Shown one piece after another: positions 42,840 through 55,893 of a stretch of DNA of 64,000 nt. The translations under genes and the position numbers were made by a program. Positions within the stretch are counted from its first letter, which is position 1. Every line of letters starts with the position of its first letter. The stretch spans positions 23,722 to 87,721 of the forward strand of contig JASWJB010000185.1 of the NCBI GenBank assembly GCA_032433595.1, given 5' to 3'. The notes under the pieces were generated by a model. That model was not told the origin of the DNA, searched no databases, and saw only the letters and a list, made by a program, of their open reading frames with translations. The DNA comes from Conoideocrella luteorostrata. Lineage: Eukaryota > Ascomycota > Sordariomycetes > Hypocreales > Clavicipitaceae.

Positions 42840-43219
42840 CCGACTGAAAGTACTCGTTCATTTGAGCTATGAACTAACCACCTGAGCCTGAATTTCCCGA
42901 TGTTTTTCTTCCTTCAGAAGTCAACTTCGCGTCACGAGTTGCTTTATTCCATTCGATCAATGTGTGGGCTGAAACGAGGGGCTACGCCTTCACAACTGGA
43001 GAGTCAAGAAGAGAAAAGAGCCACAAGAGAATCGTTACGTAGGCCTGCGACCGTTCTGATCGACCACCAAACGATGGTTTAGAGCACCAACGTAAGAAGC
43101 ATAGTCGGGGAACCAGCTGTCCCTTTTCTGTTTTAGTCAAAGAGCCTCTCGATAAGGGAAGGTGGAGTCTTTGTCACTGACAAGACACGCGCTTCTCACG
43201 CCCCGAGTCCACATCCATC

Positions 43220-44300
43220 AGCGCACCCAGCGCACCGCAAATTCAATGGGCAGGACACTATTTATTTGCGAATCTTACTAACGTCGGGATTGCGCCAAAA
43301 GATATTAGAACTTTTCTGCGACAACACTCGGACTCTACCGCAACACGAAAAGACGTATACAATCGCATTGTGGCAGTGAGGCGAGAAATGTGTGCAGGCC
43401 AAGGCAGTATTCATGCACTTGCCAGCCGCATTGGTGAAGAAGGTTTCTGGATCCGTATGCGTTTGGCCGAGTTACGGCTATATGTTTGCCCATCCCGGCT
43501 CGCTGCAGTATCTGCAAGGCCATCATGCTGTGCTATTGCTAGACTGCGCGTGTAAACTAATAAATACGGAATGCCGTTGCTGGATATGATTGGTGTTGAC
43601 GCTTGTCAGCGGTCATTTTGCATCACCTTCGCTTTACTCAATGGCAAGTCGAAAGAGGACTATTGTTGGGCCTTAGAGAGTCTGAAATCTGTCTATGAGA
43701 CCTGCAAAGCTAGACTTCCCTCTGTCATATTGACTGACCACTGTATTGCATGCATGAATACCGTAGTGCTAGTCTTCAAACCGCACATTCGCTCTTTGCC
43801 CATGGCACGTAAACAAGGCCGTCCTTCAGTGATGTCAACCTCTCTTTGAAATGGCCAAGCAAGGACCTTCTACGGATGAACCCATGTCTCTTTCATCAAC
43901 GACAGACAAGTGGATGGAAATCTTCCGGTTTTGGGACTCCATGGGGGGGTTCTCTGAGCGAGAAGAAGTATGTCCCAGACTCTGTCGATCAAGTTGCCTA
44001 TGTCCAGCCTCAACAGCTAGATTTATACAAGGGGCGACTAGTAAAGGTCTAGGTCGATCAACACGCACATTTTGGCAACGTGACGACATCACGAGTAGAA
44101 GGCACTCATGCGCTCCCAAAAGCTCACTTGCGGAAGTCAACACTTGATCTGTTTTAGGCCTGGACGTCCGTCAAACATGCTGTACTAAAACAGCTCTCTG
44201 AACCTACGTACAATTAACCAAAGCGACAGATTCGAATACCGCCTGAACTTTTGGGGACTTGTACGCCGCCATTTGTGGACGAGTTTCACATAAAGCACTT
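43220..44300 (+). mobile_element. MULE transposase relic
   Basis: Pieces of a Mutator-like transposase appear in order but in different frames: the VRREMCAGQGSIHALA and EEGFWIRMRLAE parts, FAHPGSLQYLQGH, LLLDC, MPLLDMIGVDACQRSFCITF, EDYCWALESLKSVYE and LPSVILTDHCIACMNTV. The DDE-type catalytic region is thus recognisable, but several frameshifts and stops destroy it. RIRIPPELLGTCTPPFVDE near 44225-44290 may be its C-terminal part. The element borders were not found. Confidence 0.8.
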
Positions 44301-46386
44301 AGGAAGGTAAGGAGTAACGCAAGCTGCTTGATAAGAAGTACAAGCCACCTTCGCAGACATGCAGCAGAGTTTTCACAACATCGTGGGGCTCGTCTTGCCT
44401 ACATACGTTAAAATCGTTGATGGTAAATCACTAAGTCCTCGTCTTTCAACATTTCCATGCTTAGTGGCATATGAGACGAATTGGGATCCTTAACTAATTA
44501 CTTGAGCCTCTACGATGCATCGACCCTTTTGAACGGCACGACGAGCTTCTCGCGCCGTTGGCCGCATCTTCAGACCCCTAGTGTTGCCGCAATGGAGGTA
44601 ACAAATCCCGTTAAGAGCAATGCCTCTGAGACTGACCCATCAAGATCGGACACACTATTACCCGAGATTATGGAGCCACTTACTCCGTCTGAAACCAATG
44701 CAGGTTTTAACGACCGCATCACGAAAACCTCGTCCTCCTCAATTAGTGTAACCAACCGATGTGAAATTCTAGAGAATCCTCCAATATTTGACACGCCCGG
44801 ACAGCCGCCTAAGCGCAGCTTAGTATGTCTAGCCACGACGTCCCCACCCAATGAATAGGCAGCGCACGATTCACCTCAAGCTATATGTGCTCGATATGTT
44901 GCCGCGAGGAGCGCATGGTACAATGCACAGCCTCCGGGAAGCATTGAAACGAATCAGCTGTATCGCGAGGCACAGAGACTACCCTTACTCTATGATTAAC
45001 GGAGCTTTGAGTGGTGTTTGGACTACAAACACATGTCAAAAAACTGTAGAACGGCATCAGGTGCAAGAAACTGGACAAGGGAGGAAATGATAGCGTATCC
45101 CGACTAGGATAAGCAAGAAGATGAACAAGTAGCGCCCAAGGTGACCGATCCTACACCTTGAGAGAAAAGGGGCATAAAGCACATATTGAAGAACATTGAG
45201 GATAATTCTAAGGAGCAGGAAGCTCTCTACTCGCTAAGCGTTAGTTAAGATGCAGCAGTAGAGGAATATTTAATCGTTAAATCCTAGTCAAAAACAACAT
45301 GTCTCAAGGATATATAGTGTCGCTAGTGTAAATTCTGCTCTAGAGAGCGTGATCAACACAGTGATCAGTAATTTTCGCGGCATCCCGCGCGAGTTCTAAA
45401 TCCGCGCTGCAACGCGAGCCTAAGCGCTGCCGCATAATCACTTGTAGATAGCACGCAGCACTTCTCTTTGCTTACCCCAGAGCCATATCACTACTAGACT
45501 TTGAATAATATATACATACATACATAATAACCGCCGTCACAAGCCACGTGCCCTCCCTAACTTAACCCACACCCCCACCTAACCTGGCCCCTTGTCCATA
45601 GCAGTATGTATAAACAAAGTCCACTAGCAAATTTTAAAAATAAAAAAGGAGGACCCCCGGAGGGGACCACAACAGAATGCAGTGGCAATAAGCTTGCTTT
45701 AGATCTCGTTTATTATTACAAGAACAGGAGAGGGGTAGGGGTTAGGGGGGCGTAGCTTATTATTATAAGATAGAGAGACCAAAAAACCCTTTAACCAACG
45801 CAGCGTTATATTTACGGTTTCATCTTCCATAGAAAAGCAAGCACCTAGCTTTAATGTGTGTGATTCTTAATCACAATAATTATCTTGCCCAAAACACTTC
45901 GGCTAACCAACGATCCCGGACGGGACAAGCTATGGAGATGCCAGGCGCGTGCGCGTAGTTATGGAGATATTCACTATTAATCAAATAGGAAATGACCGAA
46001 GGGTAGCAGTCAGAGTGACACTGCATTTTTATCTTTTGGAAGTGCGGGACGCAGTTGTATTGTACAATACTATAGGAGAGACATGAGCCGTGCCGTGACG
46101 TATTTGTTGCTGCGTCATGTGTGCTGTTGACCGTACCAGGGAAAAACCAACGGCACGTATCTAAAAAATTAAAAAAATCCCAAAAACGCCAATTAAAAAA
46201 TGTCAATCCAGGCAGATCTAACTAGTTGTGTGGCCAGTGCTGGCGATAGTACTCGACTGTCGAGTTTGCTTGCACGTTTCCTTAGCCAAGGCTTTTGTAC
46301 ACCGCAATACGAGCATGCTCATTACAAGGGAAAAAAGCACTTCCTCCCCCCGCTGGAAAAAAAGAGAGAGATACAGAGAGAGATAC
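44301..46386. other. Intergenic, no supported gene
   Basis: A 125-codon frame at 44481-44858 is Ser/Thr/Pro-rich and may be the tail of the MULE relic or spurious. 45500-45800 is low complexity, with a TACATA run near 45515 and a G-rich patch at 45728. I see no gene. Confidence 0.4.
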
Positions 46387-47225
46387 TGCTGGATAACATG
46401 TGTGTGTGTGTGTGTATATGTGTGTGGATATGTGGATACACGGGCAGTGAGAGAAAGGATACGTGGCCTCTGGGCCGGGCAAGCAAACATACCGTAGGAG
46501 AATTGAAGCCGTAGTCGGCTAGACCCCGTAGGATCTTTTATTCCTTCGTGGGTGTGCGCTGGGTTTTGTGTGTAAATTCGATAGATTTGACGGTCTTCGA
46601 TAATCGGATAGTGACTCGGAAGGGGCAATTTGTTTTCTTCGTGGAACTCTTGTATTTATCTGAATTTGAAGCCAACGATCGATATCTTCCGCTTCGTTGA
46701 CGTCGTATCACGATGTAGGTTGATGTGCTTAAACGCCGGCTTGGTTGAATGCTGCCCTTCGTGATAGCAAATCCCTCTGCGCCCTGCCGATCATTGAGGG
46801 TACCGTATGCCTCATCAATTGAAAGCAATTCAGACTCAGCAATCATCTATAGTGATCAATTTGAGGCCTTTTGCAATGTGGTGTGCGTTGCAAGCGTGTG
46901 TTGCGAGTGTGCCGTTGCGACCGTGCAGCAGGCTACGCGTCGCGAGGCTGGCGACGAGGGAAAAACTTTGAAGGTACTTTTCCCCCTGATGTGGCCGGTG
47001 GGGTACCTAAGATACTTTTGGTTAGGTCCTACTGCATGTTTGTTTTCTCCTACGGTATATTTGCTTGCCCTCTGGGCCTAAGGCAGGATTCCTAGACAGG
47101 CGTGTCTCGGATTGTAGGGGTATTTATAGGGAGATTTGGACGAGGCCGTCGGACGAGGGATTCTTCCATCATCAATGTAACACAGCTTTTCCCATCAATG
47201 TAGGTCAATTCCTATCAATTCAACA
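46387..47225 (-). repeat. Solo LTR family B, split by a DNA transposon
   Basis: In reverse orientation it runs from TGCTGGATAACATG to ATTCAACA and is flanked by exact GATAC duplications (46382-46386 and 47226-47230). The LTR sequence breaks at TCTGGGCC (46469-46476) and resumes after 47070 with the same TCTGGGCC, exactly at the ends of the inserted element. A GT microsatellite sits near its start (46399-46424). Confidence 0.88.
46477..47070 (-). mobile_element. MULE-type deletion derivative with terminal inverted repeats
   Basis: The 594-bp element begins GGGCAAGCAAACATACC and ends with the complement (GGTATATTTGCTTGCCC); about 26 terminal bases pair with one difference. It is flanked by the 8-bp duplication TCTGGGCC, or 9 bp if the terminal C is counted outside. 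On the minus strand, 46846-46538 encodes a FAR1-like DNA-binding stretch with EGFAITKGS, then SGRYRSL and KKTNCPFRV, typical of the N-terminus of fungal MULE transposases. The catalytic part is deleted. The target length fits Mutator-like elements. Confidence 0.85.
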
Positions 47226-47227
47226 GA

Positions 47228-47262
47228 TACACACACACACAGAGAGAGAGAGAGAGAGTGAG
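47228..47262. repeat. Compound (CA)n(GA)n microsatellite
   Basis: The run ACACACACACAC is followed by AGAGAGAGAGAG immediately after the target duplication of the family B LTR. Confidence 0.9.
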
Positions 47263-48478
47263 AGAGCACTGTCGTGGCTAAATGAAGGGATTGCTGATGC
47301 TTCGCCAATCGACGGAAGTCACACAAACCATAACTATGAAAGCAACCGTCCATCTTATACTCAAACTTGCATTTTGTACGGAGTACGCCGTATTGTACAC
47401 ACAAATACTGCGCATGGACGTATTCACCGCGTGTTAAACATGCGGCAGCCTGTCCCGGAATCTGTCTCTGCTTTGCTGCAAGGCCTGGTCCTTGATGTGT
47501 CTGCCCCCAAGATTAGCCGGCGCTCACACCAACCGACACGGAATGTCAAGGTGCCGTGACCTGTCGATGGCGACATCCCTCCCACCTCAGAGCCTCTGTG
47601 CCGTCCGACGCTAGGTTCCCTGAGAGCCTAAAAGGAAGGGGTGTGCGATTGTGACGACCAGACTGGGGGTCTAAGAGTGGGCACCTGCTCTGCTCTGCTC
47701 CTAGGTACATGATGCTTCCAATACTCCAGACTTCATACCCCAAGTCGGTCTAACTCGTACACTGCTCGTTCTGAGGTCCCTCTAAAAAAGCGACAACGTC
47801 ATGCCCATCAGAAACGCACCGTTAAAAAAATTAGGATGAAAAGACGTGAGCTAATAAAGAGAGAGGCACGGGGAAACATGAACCTTAGAGAGTCGATCTC
47901 CGTGCCGCAAAGACATTTCATGTCAGGAAATGGCTCTGGTCTCCTAATATTCGGCGTAACCTCTCTTGACTAGGTGAGAGTTCTCTGCCCGCCCTTAGCT
48001 CAGGGTCAACAGAGCAATCTGGACCCAGGGTGCATCTAGATAACGGCCAGCCGGCTCGGTATCAACAACTAACCGTTTGCGTAGCATTGCAGCTAACCTG
48101 CAGAAACCAGCCCAATATGAATCTGTAAAAACCTGCAGGGGGAGGGTTTGTCCACGTCCACTCCACTTGGGCATCAAAATGACTTCATTCATGCGGCCTA
48201 AATCCCGACGCTCTGGAACCGACCACAAGATTGATTAGGCAGGTCGCTCGGTCGCCACGCAGTAGAAATGAGTTTGTTGTCCGGCTTTCGGAGGACGTCC
48301 GAGAGTCTGCTGTCGTGGGCTGGTGTCGTGTTACGGGCTATTGCAGCTCGTTCCATCGACACATTTCTCTCCTCCCTGGGCTGATATGCCGTAGATAACG
48401 AGGTTGGTATGATTGGAGCATAGAAAGAATTATACGGGAGCAAATGAAATAGTAGCTAAAAAGGTGAGAGAGAGATAC
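47263..48478. other. Intergenic, no supported gene
   Basis: Several 60-160 codon frames overlap here, but none has a domain, a good start or a splice pattern. I see no RNA gene. Confidence 0.45.
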
Positions 48479-48719
48479 TGTTGGATTACACGGGTGTGTG
48501 TGTGGACCGGATGTGTGGATACACGGGCTGTGAGAGAAAGGTTACGTGGCCTCTGGGCCTAAGGCAGGAATTCAGGACGGAAGTGTCTCAAATTATAGGG
48601 GTACTTATAGGGGGATTTGGACAGGACCGTCAGACGAGGGATTCTGCATCCATCATCACAGTAACACAGCTCTTCCCATCAATGCAATCAAATTTGAACC
48701 TCTCGTGCCAATTCCAACA
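48479..48719 (-). repeat. Solo LTR family B with exact target duplication
   Basis: In reverse orientation it runs from TGTTGGATTACACGG to CAATTCCAACA, 241 bp. The flanks GATAC (48474-48478 and 48720-48724) match exactly. The same 5-mer flanks the B copy at 46387. Confidence 0.9.
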
Positions 48720-49220
48720 GATACCACTGTGTGCGCGCGTGAGTAGTTATGAGTTGTGTGTGTGTGTGTCTCAGGAAAGATCACCATGTTGCAGCCACGG
48801 CACGACCAAAGTTGATTTTCCCGTTACTCACTGAATTTAGGTGTGGCCGAGCTGAGGCTTGCAGCAAGCGAGACCGGGCACCAGCGGCGAGACCAGTGAA
48901 GAGAACAAAAAAAGGCGCGGCACAGTTCAAACTAGCCAGCTGCATCGATGACATGCTGACATCGCCACAATTAGCATGTTCTAGGTACTCTAAAGCAACT
49001 AAAGGACTGGGCTGTACGACCATGGCCCAACGCCAGTTGACCTTGGCAACCTCCCATCCAATCAATTAGTTTCGCGCCGCTGCCTTCTCCTGAATGTGCC
49101 TGCAACCAACTAAATCACGCTAGCTGCCAAACTAAACAAAAATAAGTCCTAAAATGCGAAGACGGCCCAAAACAAAAGAGGACACTTGCAGCCCCTCCAC
49201 GCCCCACGTACAATATACTC
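48720..49220. other. Intergenic, no supported gene
   Basis: A 106-codon frame at 48749-49069 overlaps an equally long one on the other strand. I cannot support either. Confidence 0.45.
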
Positions 49221-49415
49221 ACTCGTTAAGCAAAATAGGAAGCACGGAGCAGGTCACGTGGTCACCTTTCGGCACGATATTTATTCGGCGATATCGAGCC
49301 TTCCACCTTGACTTTTTTTCTCTTCTTAGATAGACAGAGATTATGAAATGTATTGCAATTGCATTTGACCGTGCTTGGTATCGATACCGTTGCACAACAT
49401 CCTGTGCAACCTACA
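49221..49415 (+). repeat. Solo LTR family D, copy 3, 5'-truncated
   Basis: It begins inside the element at CTCGTTAAGCAAAATAGG and ends GTGCAACCTACA. It is otherwise close to copy 2 at 39560-39760. Confidence 0.8.
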
Positions 49416-49992
49416 GATACCTCAAATGGGAATAGAAGTGGATCGGGTTGTTTGCGCGTTATGCGTTAACAACTGCGTGTACGAGCAGAATGCGGCCAAT
49501 GTTGCACAGTTAGACAAGCTTCGACGAGGTGGTGCTTCTACAAGGTGGTTGTTCTTATCTATGTGGCTGCTATCTTGACGCTGCTCTTTGTTAGTTTAGG
49601 ATCAAGCTCAGCACAAGTAGACTGCCCTACATACAGTATGCATGAGCATGTTTCATGACAAGAAGGAACGGCGAAAAGGAAGGCAAACACCAAAGAAAAA
49701 AAAGACGGTAATTACGTAACGAAATATTTAAAGGCCATGCCTTGAACAACTCTCAGCCTTCAACCCAGCATCCCGCCCAGACATCTTGAGCTGCCTTTCA
49801 GAATTCGTGTAAATACCCTAGTTGGTCAGCGCCTGGTCGTCCTTATTCTTGTACTTGCTTTCCCAGCGCTGTCCTCGACCCTCTCCCTGCCTGCTTCTTC
49901 TCTTCCCTACGGCGTCACGTCGAACCCAGCCCGCGAAACAGCAGATTCACGCTCTAGAGACAAACAACAATACGCAGTCGATAGAGGCGAGC
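49416..49992. promoter_or_regulatory. Upstream region of the bZIP-ankyrin gene
   Basis: No gene is supported. From about 49740 the sequence becomes pyrimidine-rich, as is common in fungal leaders, and the first ATGs in it (49822) lead to a frame that would miss the bZIP motif. Confidence 0.4.
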
Positions 49993-51184
49993 ATGGAGTT
50001 CACAACACAGCTGCCCTCCGATCTTACTGAGCGTCGTCGAGTGCAGAACCGCATCGCGCAGCGCAAGTTCCGTCGTGAGCCCCACACTCACCCTCCGCCC
50101 CCCCCCCCCCCCCCCTCACGCCGAGCACTCCATCGCATCACGATTGCTTGGCTTGCCTCCAAATGTGGGGAATTAGGTCTAACCATGGCACGAAGTGAAG
50201 AAGCGTCAGGTACATTCTAATAGAGCCGCAGCCAATTTCCCCACCGCGCTGCCGACTCTGTCATCATTGCCGGATCGTGATCCTCATCCTTGTCGTCCTG
50301 AGGCCCTCCCATGGGATCCTCCCACACCACGCGCTGGCTTTCAACGCAGTCCACCGAATCCGTCCATGGCCGTCGGCCGCACCTCCACTCCCCTCGACAC
50401 AGCAAGGCGAGCTCCGATGACGCCACGGTTAGATCTTACGCCAACGCTAGGCTTGGATGATAGCGCGCTGGACCTTGATGCCATGAGCCAGTGGCTGCAT
50501 GACGGCATTTCATCCTCATCCGGCTCCTTGCTTGACCTTCCCTGCCTTCCATCCTCGCTGGACTCACATGTCGGCTCCATGTCCATGTCGTCAATTTCGG
50601 TCGATGCCCGGCCACCGCGTTCCAGCACCGGGCCTTCTCCCTTACTGGTGACTGCCAGCCATGACCGCCCCGCCGACGAACTCATCCCGTCGACGATCGA
50701 GGACAAGGGCTGGCTAAGTACCATACACATCGCTGCGCAAAGAGGCCACGTGAGGATAGTGCGTATCCTGCTCCAGCGGGGCAACATGGACCCCAACAAC
50801 ACCGACAGCGATGGCCGCACGCCACTCTTCCACGCTGCTGTCAGGGACCACGAGCCAGTTGTCCGGTTACTGCTCGCTCACGGAGCTCGCATTAGACGAC
50901 CTGACGGTGGAGGACGGTCGGTGCTGCACTGGGCGGTGCTCTACCGACGGCTGGAGGTGTTAAGGACCCTATTGGAGCACTGGACGGAGCATGAGCAGGC
51001 TTCATTTGACATCAACGCTTATGACAATGTAGGATGGACGCCGTTGCATATGGCTGCGCATCAGGGCTTTGAAGCAGGCGTCGAGCTGCTGCTTCAGTGC
51101 GGAGCAGACACAAACGCAAAGGCTCAAAAGTGTCCTGAGACCGGCAATGTGATCCCGTTTGAGGTGGAGCAACTGGATTTATAA
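49993..51184 (+). CDS. bZIP-type basic region protein with ankyrin repeats
   Basis: Two exons (49993-50074 and 50196-51184) give 356 residues. The first exon ends in a clear bZIP basic motif, RRRVQNRIAQRKFR, with the invariant Asn19 and Arg27. Splicing adds LKKRQVHSN, after which no leucine heptads follow, so a classical zipper is absent. A Ser/Pro-rich middle part leads to three to four ankyrin repeats from about residue 199: TIHIAAQRGHVRIVRILLQRG, then GRTPLFHAAVRDH, SVLHWAVLYRR and WTPLHMAAHQGFEAGVELLL. Zipperless basic-region/ankyrin proteins are a recurrent fungal type and are thought to be regulators. The 121-base intron contains a run of about 18 cytosines at 50098-50116, a likely sequencing or slippage weak spot. 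The acceptor CACGAAG/TG was chosen because it keeps both motifs in one frame. Targets are unknown. Confidence 0.8.
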
Positions 51185-52505
51185 ATGAGGTGATTCTGCC
51201 TTGTCCAACGTCGTCTGATGGGTCAAGTAATAGTAGTAGCCAATGTCAGATATGTTGAACTGGCTGGCTTCTCGGTAGACATGTTAGCGGCATGGCTGTT
51301 GTATTGTGGCATCAGACTACAGCCAATCAACCCTTCTTGTAGCATCACTTGTCTAAGCGATGAGGCAGCGGTGCGCGTACCTACACTGGAGAAACCCGCC
51401 AATACGCCACGCACATCTTGGCCTAAGTACGCAGGAGAGACTATGGGAACGGCCCGAGGTTGGTTCGGCCACCTGTCGGAAGCGACAGGATGGAAGTGAA
51501 TTGGAAGGGAAAATAATAAGCATATAAATTGATGAATATTGACGATGTTGATTGATAATTTGATTGCCCTTCCAATTCCCGTCCAAATGCTTCCTTTTAT
51601 GCCTGCTTTCCTTCCTGCCTCCAATATCTCATATTCCTCATATCCCTCATTGTCGACCTTTCCGAAGTCATGACCAAATTCCTCCGTGATATTCAATAGC
51701 CTTCCACACTATTGACTATCCTATCCGACACCACCTTAAAGACATCCTTAATATTACACAAGCCTCAGCCTTTCCTAGCCGTGCTAGTGCGTTGACGATT
51801 GTATATAAAAGCTAATAAGTGATAGAATGCCTTCGTGGCAGTTTCAAGTAAAATCTTCTCAAAAGCAAGCAAACCCCATCATGAGCGACCCAGCCCCAAG
51901 TTTCGGTGCTGCAGCACCGTTGGCTCAAGCCCTAATGACATCATGTCGGACAGTAACCCTTGGCTGTCATGTTCATGATTATACCTAGGCTGCACAATGC
52001 TGACCATGCAGATGTAGTGCCAGAATGCAACCCAGCGCCAACCCAAAAATCGGCTCGAGTCCGAGTTTCAAACCCACCCCCCCTTCTACCGGCCAGCCAT
52101 ACTACCCAAATATTATAACTGGGCTGCATAATGCTGACCTTGCAAATGTAATGCCAGAATGTAATCTTGCTCCAACCTGAAAATCGGCTCGAGTTAGAGT
52201 CTGTGGTCCCCCCCCCCACAAACTATCGGCCAGCTCAGGATTAAAGCGCAATAGACTTATCATCATGTCTTGGCCACTGACTGCAGCACAGAATCACTAC
52301 CGTCCCCGTTGAGGCAAAGTCGAGCGCCTGCCATCTCTGTGTGCCACCACGCGACTGCCCCTAGATGAACGTCACAGAGCCAGCCTCGTTGTCCTCCCCC
52401 TTGTAGATTAACGAAAAATACCCCCCACTTGAGCTGCCGACTCCCAGCAAAGCCCATCTGAGTTCCTTTCAACCTCTCCAAGTGACGATGAGGAATATCC
52501 TCGTG
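51185..52505. other. Intergenic, no supported gene
   Basis: A minus-strand frame at 51223-51696 overlaps shorter frames and shows no family features. GTCGGAAGCGACAG near 51476 also precedes the LTR at 39560, so repeat-derived sequence is present. Confidence 0.45.
51985..52222. repeat. Direct repeat of about 135 bp, two copies
   Basis: Both copies contain AATGCTGACC, then CAGAATG, then AAAATCGGCTCGAGT and end in a poly-C run near a GGCCAG segment. They diverge by some 15 percent by eye. Confidence 0.75.
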
Positions 52506-52743
52506 TGTTGAATTGATAGGAAGGGGTTTAAATTGATCTGCATCGTTGGGAAGAGCAATGTCAAATTGATAATGGATGAATTATTCCTCGTCTGACTGCC
52601 CCGTCCAAATCCCTCTATAAATCCCCCTACAATCTAAGACACGCCTGTCTTAGATTCCTGCCTTAGGCCCAGAGGCCACGTATCCTTTCACTCGCTGCCT
52701 ATGTATCCACATATCCACTCACACACACACGTGTTATCCAACA
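52506..52743 (+). repeat. Solo LTR family B, downstream copy
   Basis: It runs from TGTTGAATTGATAGG to GTTATCCAACA, 238 bp, with the full set of family B landmarks. No target duplication is left. It lies 265 bases beyond the 3' end of the dioxygenase gene. Confidence 0.87.
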
Positions 52744-53007
52744 GATCATGAGTTGTGACCTTCTTAGCTATTTACAGCACTGATCGTCCTGACGAACATC
52801 TCTAGTCTCAACAATTATATTGTCGCCACCGTCAATCTTTTTCCGAGTATACCTCTCGCTCGGAAATACAGACAACAAAACCGATATTCCTAGTTCTTTC
52901 AGCATCAACAAGGTAATTAACAGGCCTATATCCTATCTTTCGAAGGGAATTATGCAAAATAGGGTATGTATTACGTGCATTCAACGCGAATCGAGCTGTA
53001 GTCAATT

Positions 53008-54273
<1,266 letters not shown>

Positions 54274-54424
54274 CTCGCGTATAGAAACAGTGATTATGAT
54301 TCATAAACCCAACTTGTGCTATGACCTGGACGAGAATGAGCCCAAGAGATTGACAATATTAGAAGCTCACAAGGCAGAGAACTTGGGCAAGAGATAACAT
54401 TAAGGCCTAGCGTCTCTGCTGATG
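54274..54424 (-). promoter_or_regulatory. Immediate promoter of the dioxygenase gene
   Basis: A 150-base stretch between the ATG and the first copy of the shared repeat block. I see no clear TATA box. Confidence 0.35.
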
Positions 54425-54527
54425 GTTAAGCGTCTCCTACACGAGCTAATGCACGTCAGATTACAAGAAACACTACCCTGCCGTATAAGAACAGCCATGT
54501 ATCACTTTCGGCTTTTTCCCCTAAGGT
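54425..54527 (+). repeat. Shared repeat block G, copy 1
   Basis: About 100 bases including GCTAATGCACGTCAGATTAC and GTATCACTTTCGGC, ending TTTTTCCCCTAAG. It is nearly identical to copy 2 at 54639 and, in reverse, to the block at 57865. Confidence 0.85.
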
Positions 54528-54638
54528 CAAACTGTGATCAGAGAAACTTAGCATCGATGACCCACTTGCCCCATCTCGTCGCCTAGCAGCTATACATTTT
54601 ATTTTTTACTCGATCACATCGGATGCTGGTTCGCCTAG

Positions 54639-54742
54639 CTGCGTAAGCGTTACCTACGCAAGCTAATGCACGTCAGATTACAAGAATCACTACCCTGCAG
54701 CATAAGAACAGCCATGTATCACTTTCGGCTTTTTCCCCTAAA
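54639..54742 (+). repeat. Shared repeat block G, copy 2
   Basis: The second copy in direct orientation, 214 bases after the first. It starts CGTAAGCGTTACCTACGC and ends TTTTTCCCCTAAAG. Confidence 0.87.
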
Positions 54743-55893
54743 GGGAAGCTATAATATCGGATTAAATATCCGCTGCACCAAAGGTGCAAATGTTTGAGCT
54801 CACCAAATGTTCATTCGGTAAGATGTAATAATGTGTTACATCCGACACATAATCAGAGACTCTTAGCATTACTAGCTTATATTTAAGTAATCCTAGCACG
54901 TCTTGTGTCCCCGTTTTAGGTGACCTTAGCGGCATATGGCCGCTGAACGGAACATCCACATAGTATAACATAATTCATAAATAACAAGAGTAATCCTTAG
55001 CTAGGTAATCTTAGTGATCATTTTTTGTTTCTTCAGTCCCTTGTCTTAGTGGAATCCGTATTTATGCAATGTAACATAGAGGGTTTAGTTTTATCTAAAG
55101 ATCCTCTCTTTTCTACCCACTAGCCACCCACGTAGTTAGGCCGGCTCCCCAGTGTTTTAAATTTCCTGGTGAAAATTGCTGACGCAATCGCCCAAAAACT
55201 GTACTGATATTTCAGTAAAATACACAAGCGTATAGTGTGGGTGCTTGACTAGACATGTGAAAGAAGAGGGGTTTTTTTGGCTGGGGCTATTCCTTGGCAC
55301 GCATTCTGCAAGAAGATGATCATGGAAAAATATCCACTGTTCCCAATAAACAAGGGCATGATTTTCACATGTGGTATAATGAGAAATGGTGTAGTAGTCA
55401 CTATAATTGAATTGCTTTTGCCTGACAGAATGTGTCTCACACCTACGTAGATATCTGGAAGATGCAAGTCTCCAGATATATGTAATAACAGATCGCGTGT
55501 CTATGGGTAGCTGGCAGCGCAATGCGAGCATACTTGTATAAAAACAAAGATGGGCTTACTGAAAAAACTTGCGGGATCGTGATTGCTACTGTATGCTTTC
55601 TAGGAAGACCAAAAACCCCCGGCTCATGGGATATAACAAAATTAAAAGCAATGAATGCACTGCCACCGCGGTCGAGGTCCCAAAAAGTTGGCTCAGGGAG
55701 AAAGTATGTTATAAATCCAAATAAATGCAGATCTGTGCAAAAAGAAAAAGCCGCTTATGGTTGACTATTAGGTTTGGCGATATTTGAGAACCCAGGTAGG
55801 TGGCAAATGCCGAGGCCTCTTAGATAGGTAGCCCAATGTATGCAATTCCGAGGAAGACAGAGATAATGAGTTTTTCAAGTCATGAAAGCACGC
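54743..55893. other. Intergenic, no supported gene
   Basis: Near 54905-54990 a retroelement-like 3' end (GCGGCATATGGCCGCTGAACGG, then an AT-rich tail) resembles 20600-20670. Two overlapping frames at 55157-55764 show no family features. Confidence 0.45.

Noticed and set aside
45555..45755. C-rich and G-rich patches with TTAGGG-like words (CCTAACTTAACCC, GGGGTTAGGG)
   Set aside because: The words are few and irregular. A genuine interstitial telomere tract would show regular TTAGGG units.
47065..47559. 164-codon frame
   Set aside because: It starts on a non-ATG codon in an LTR, runs through a CA/GA microsatellite and has no domain.
50217..50820. Minus-strand frames of 69 and 159 codons opposite the bZIP-ankyrin gene
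   Set aside because: They are antisense shadows of a well-supported coding exon.
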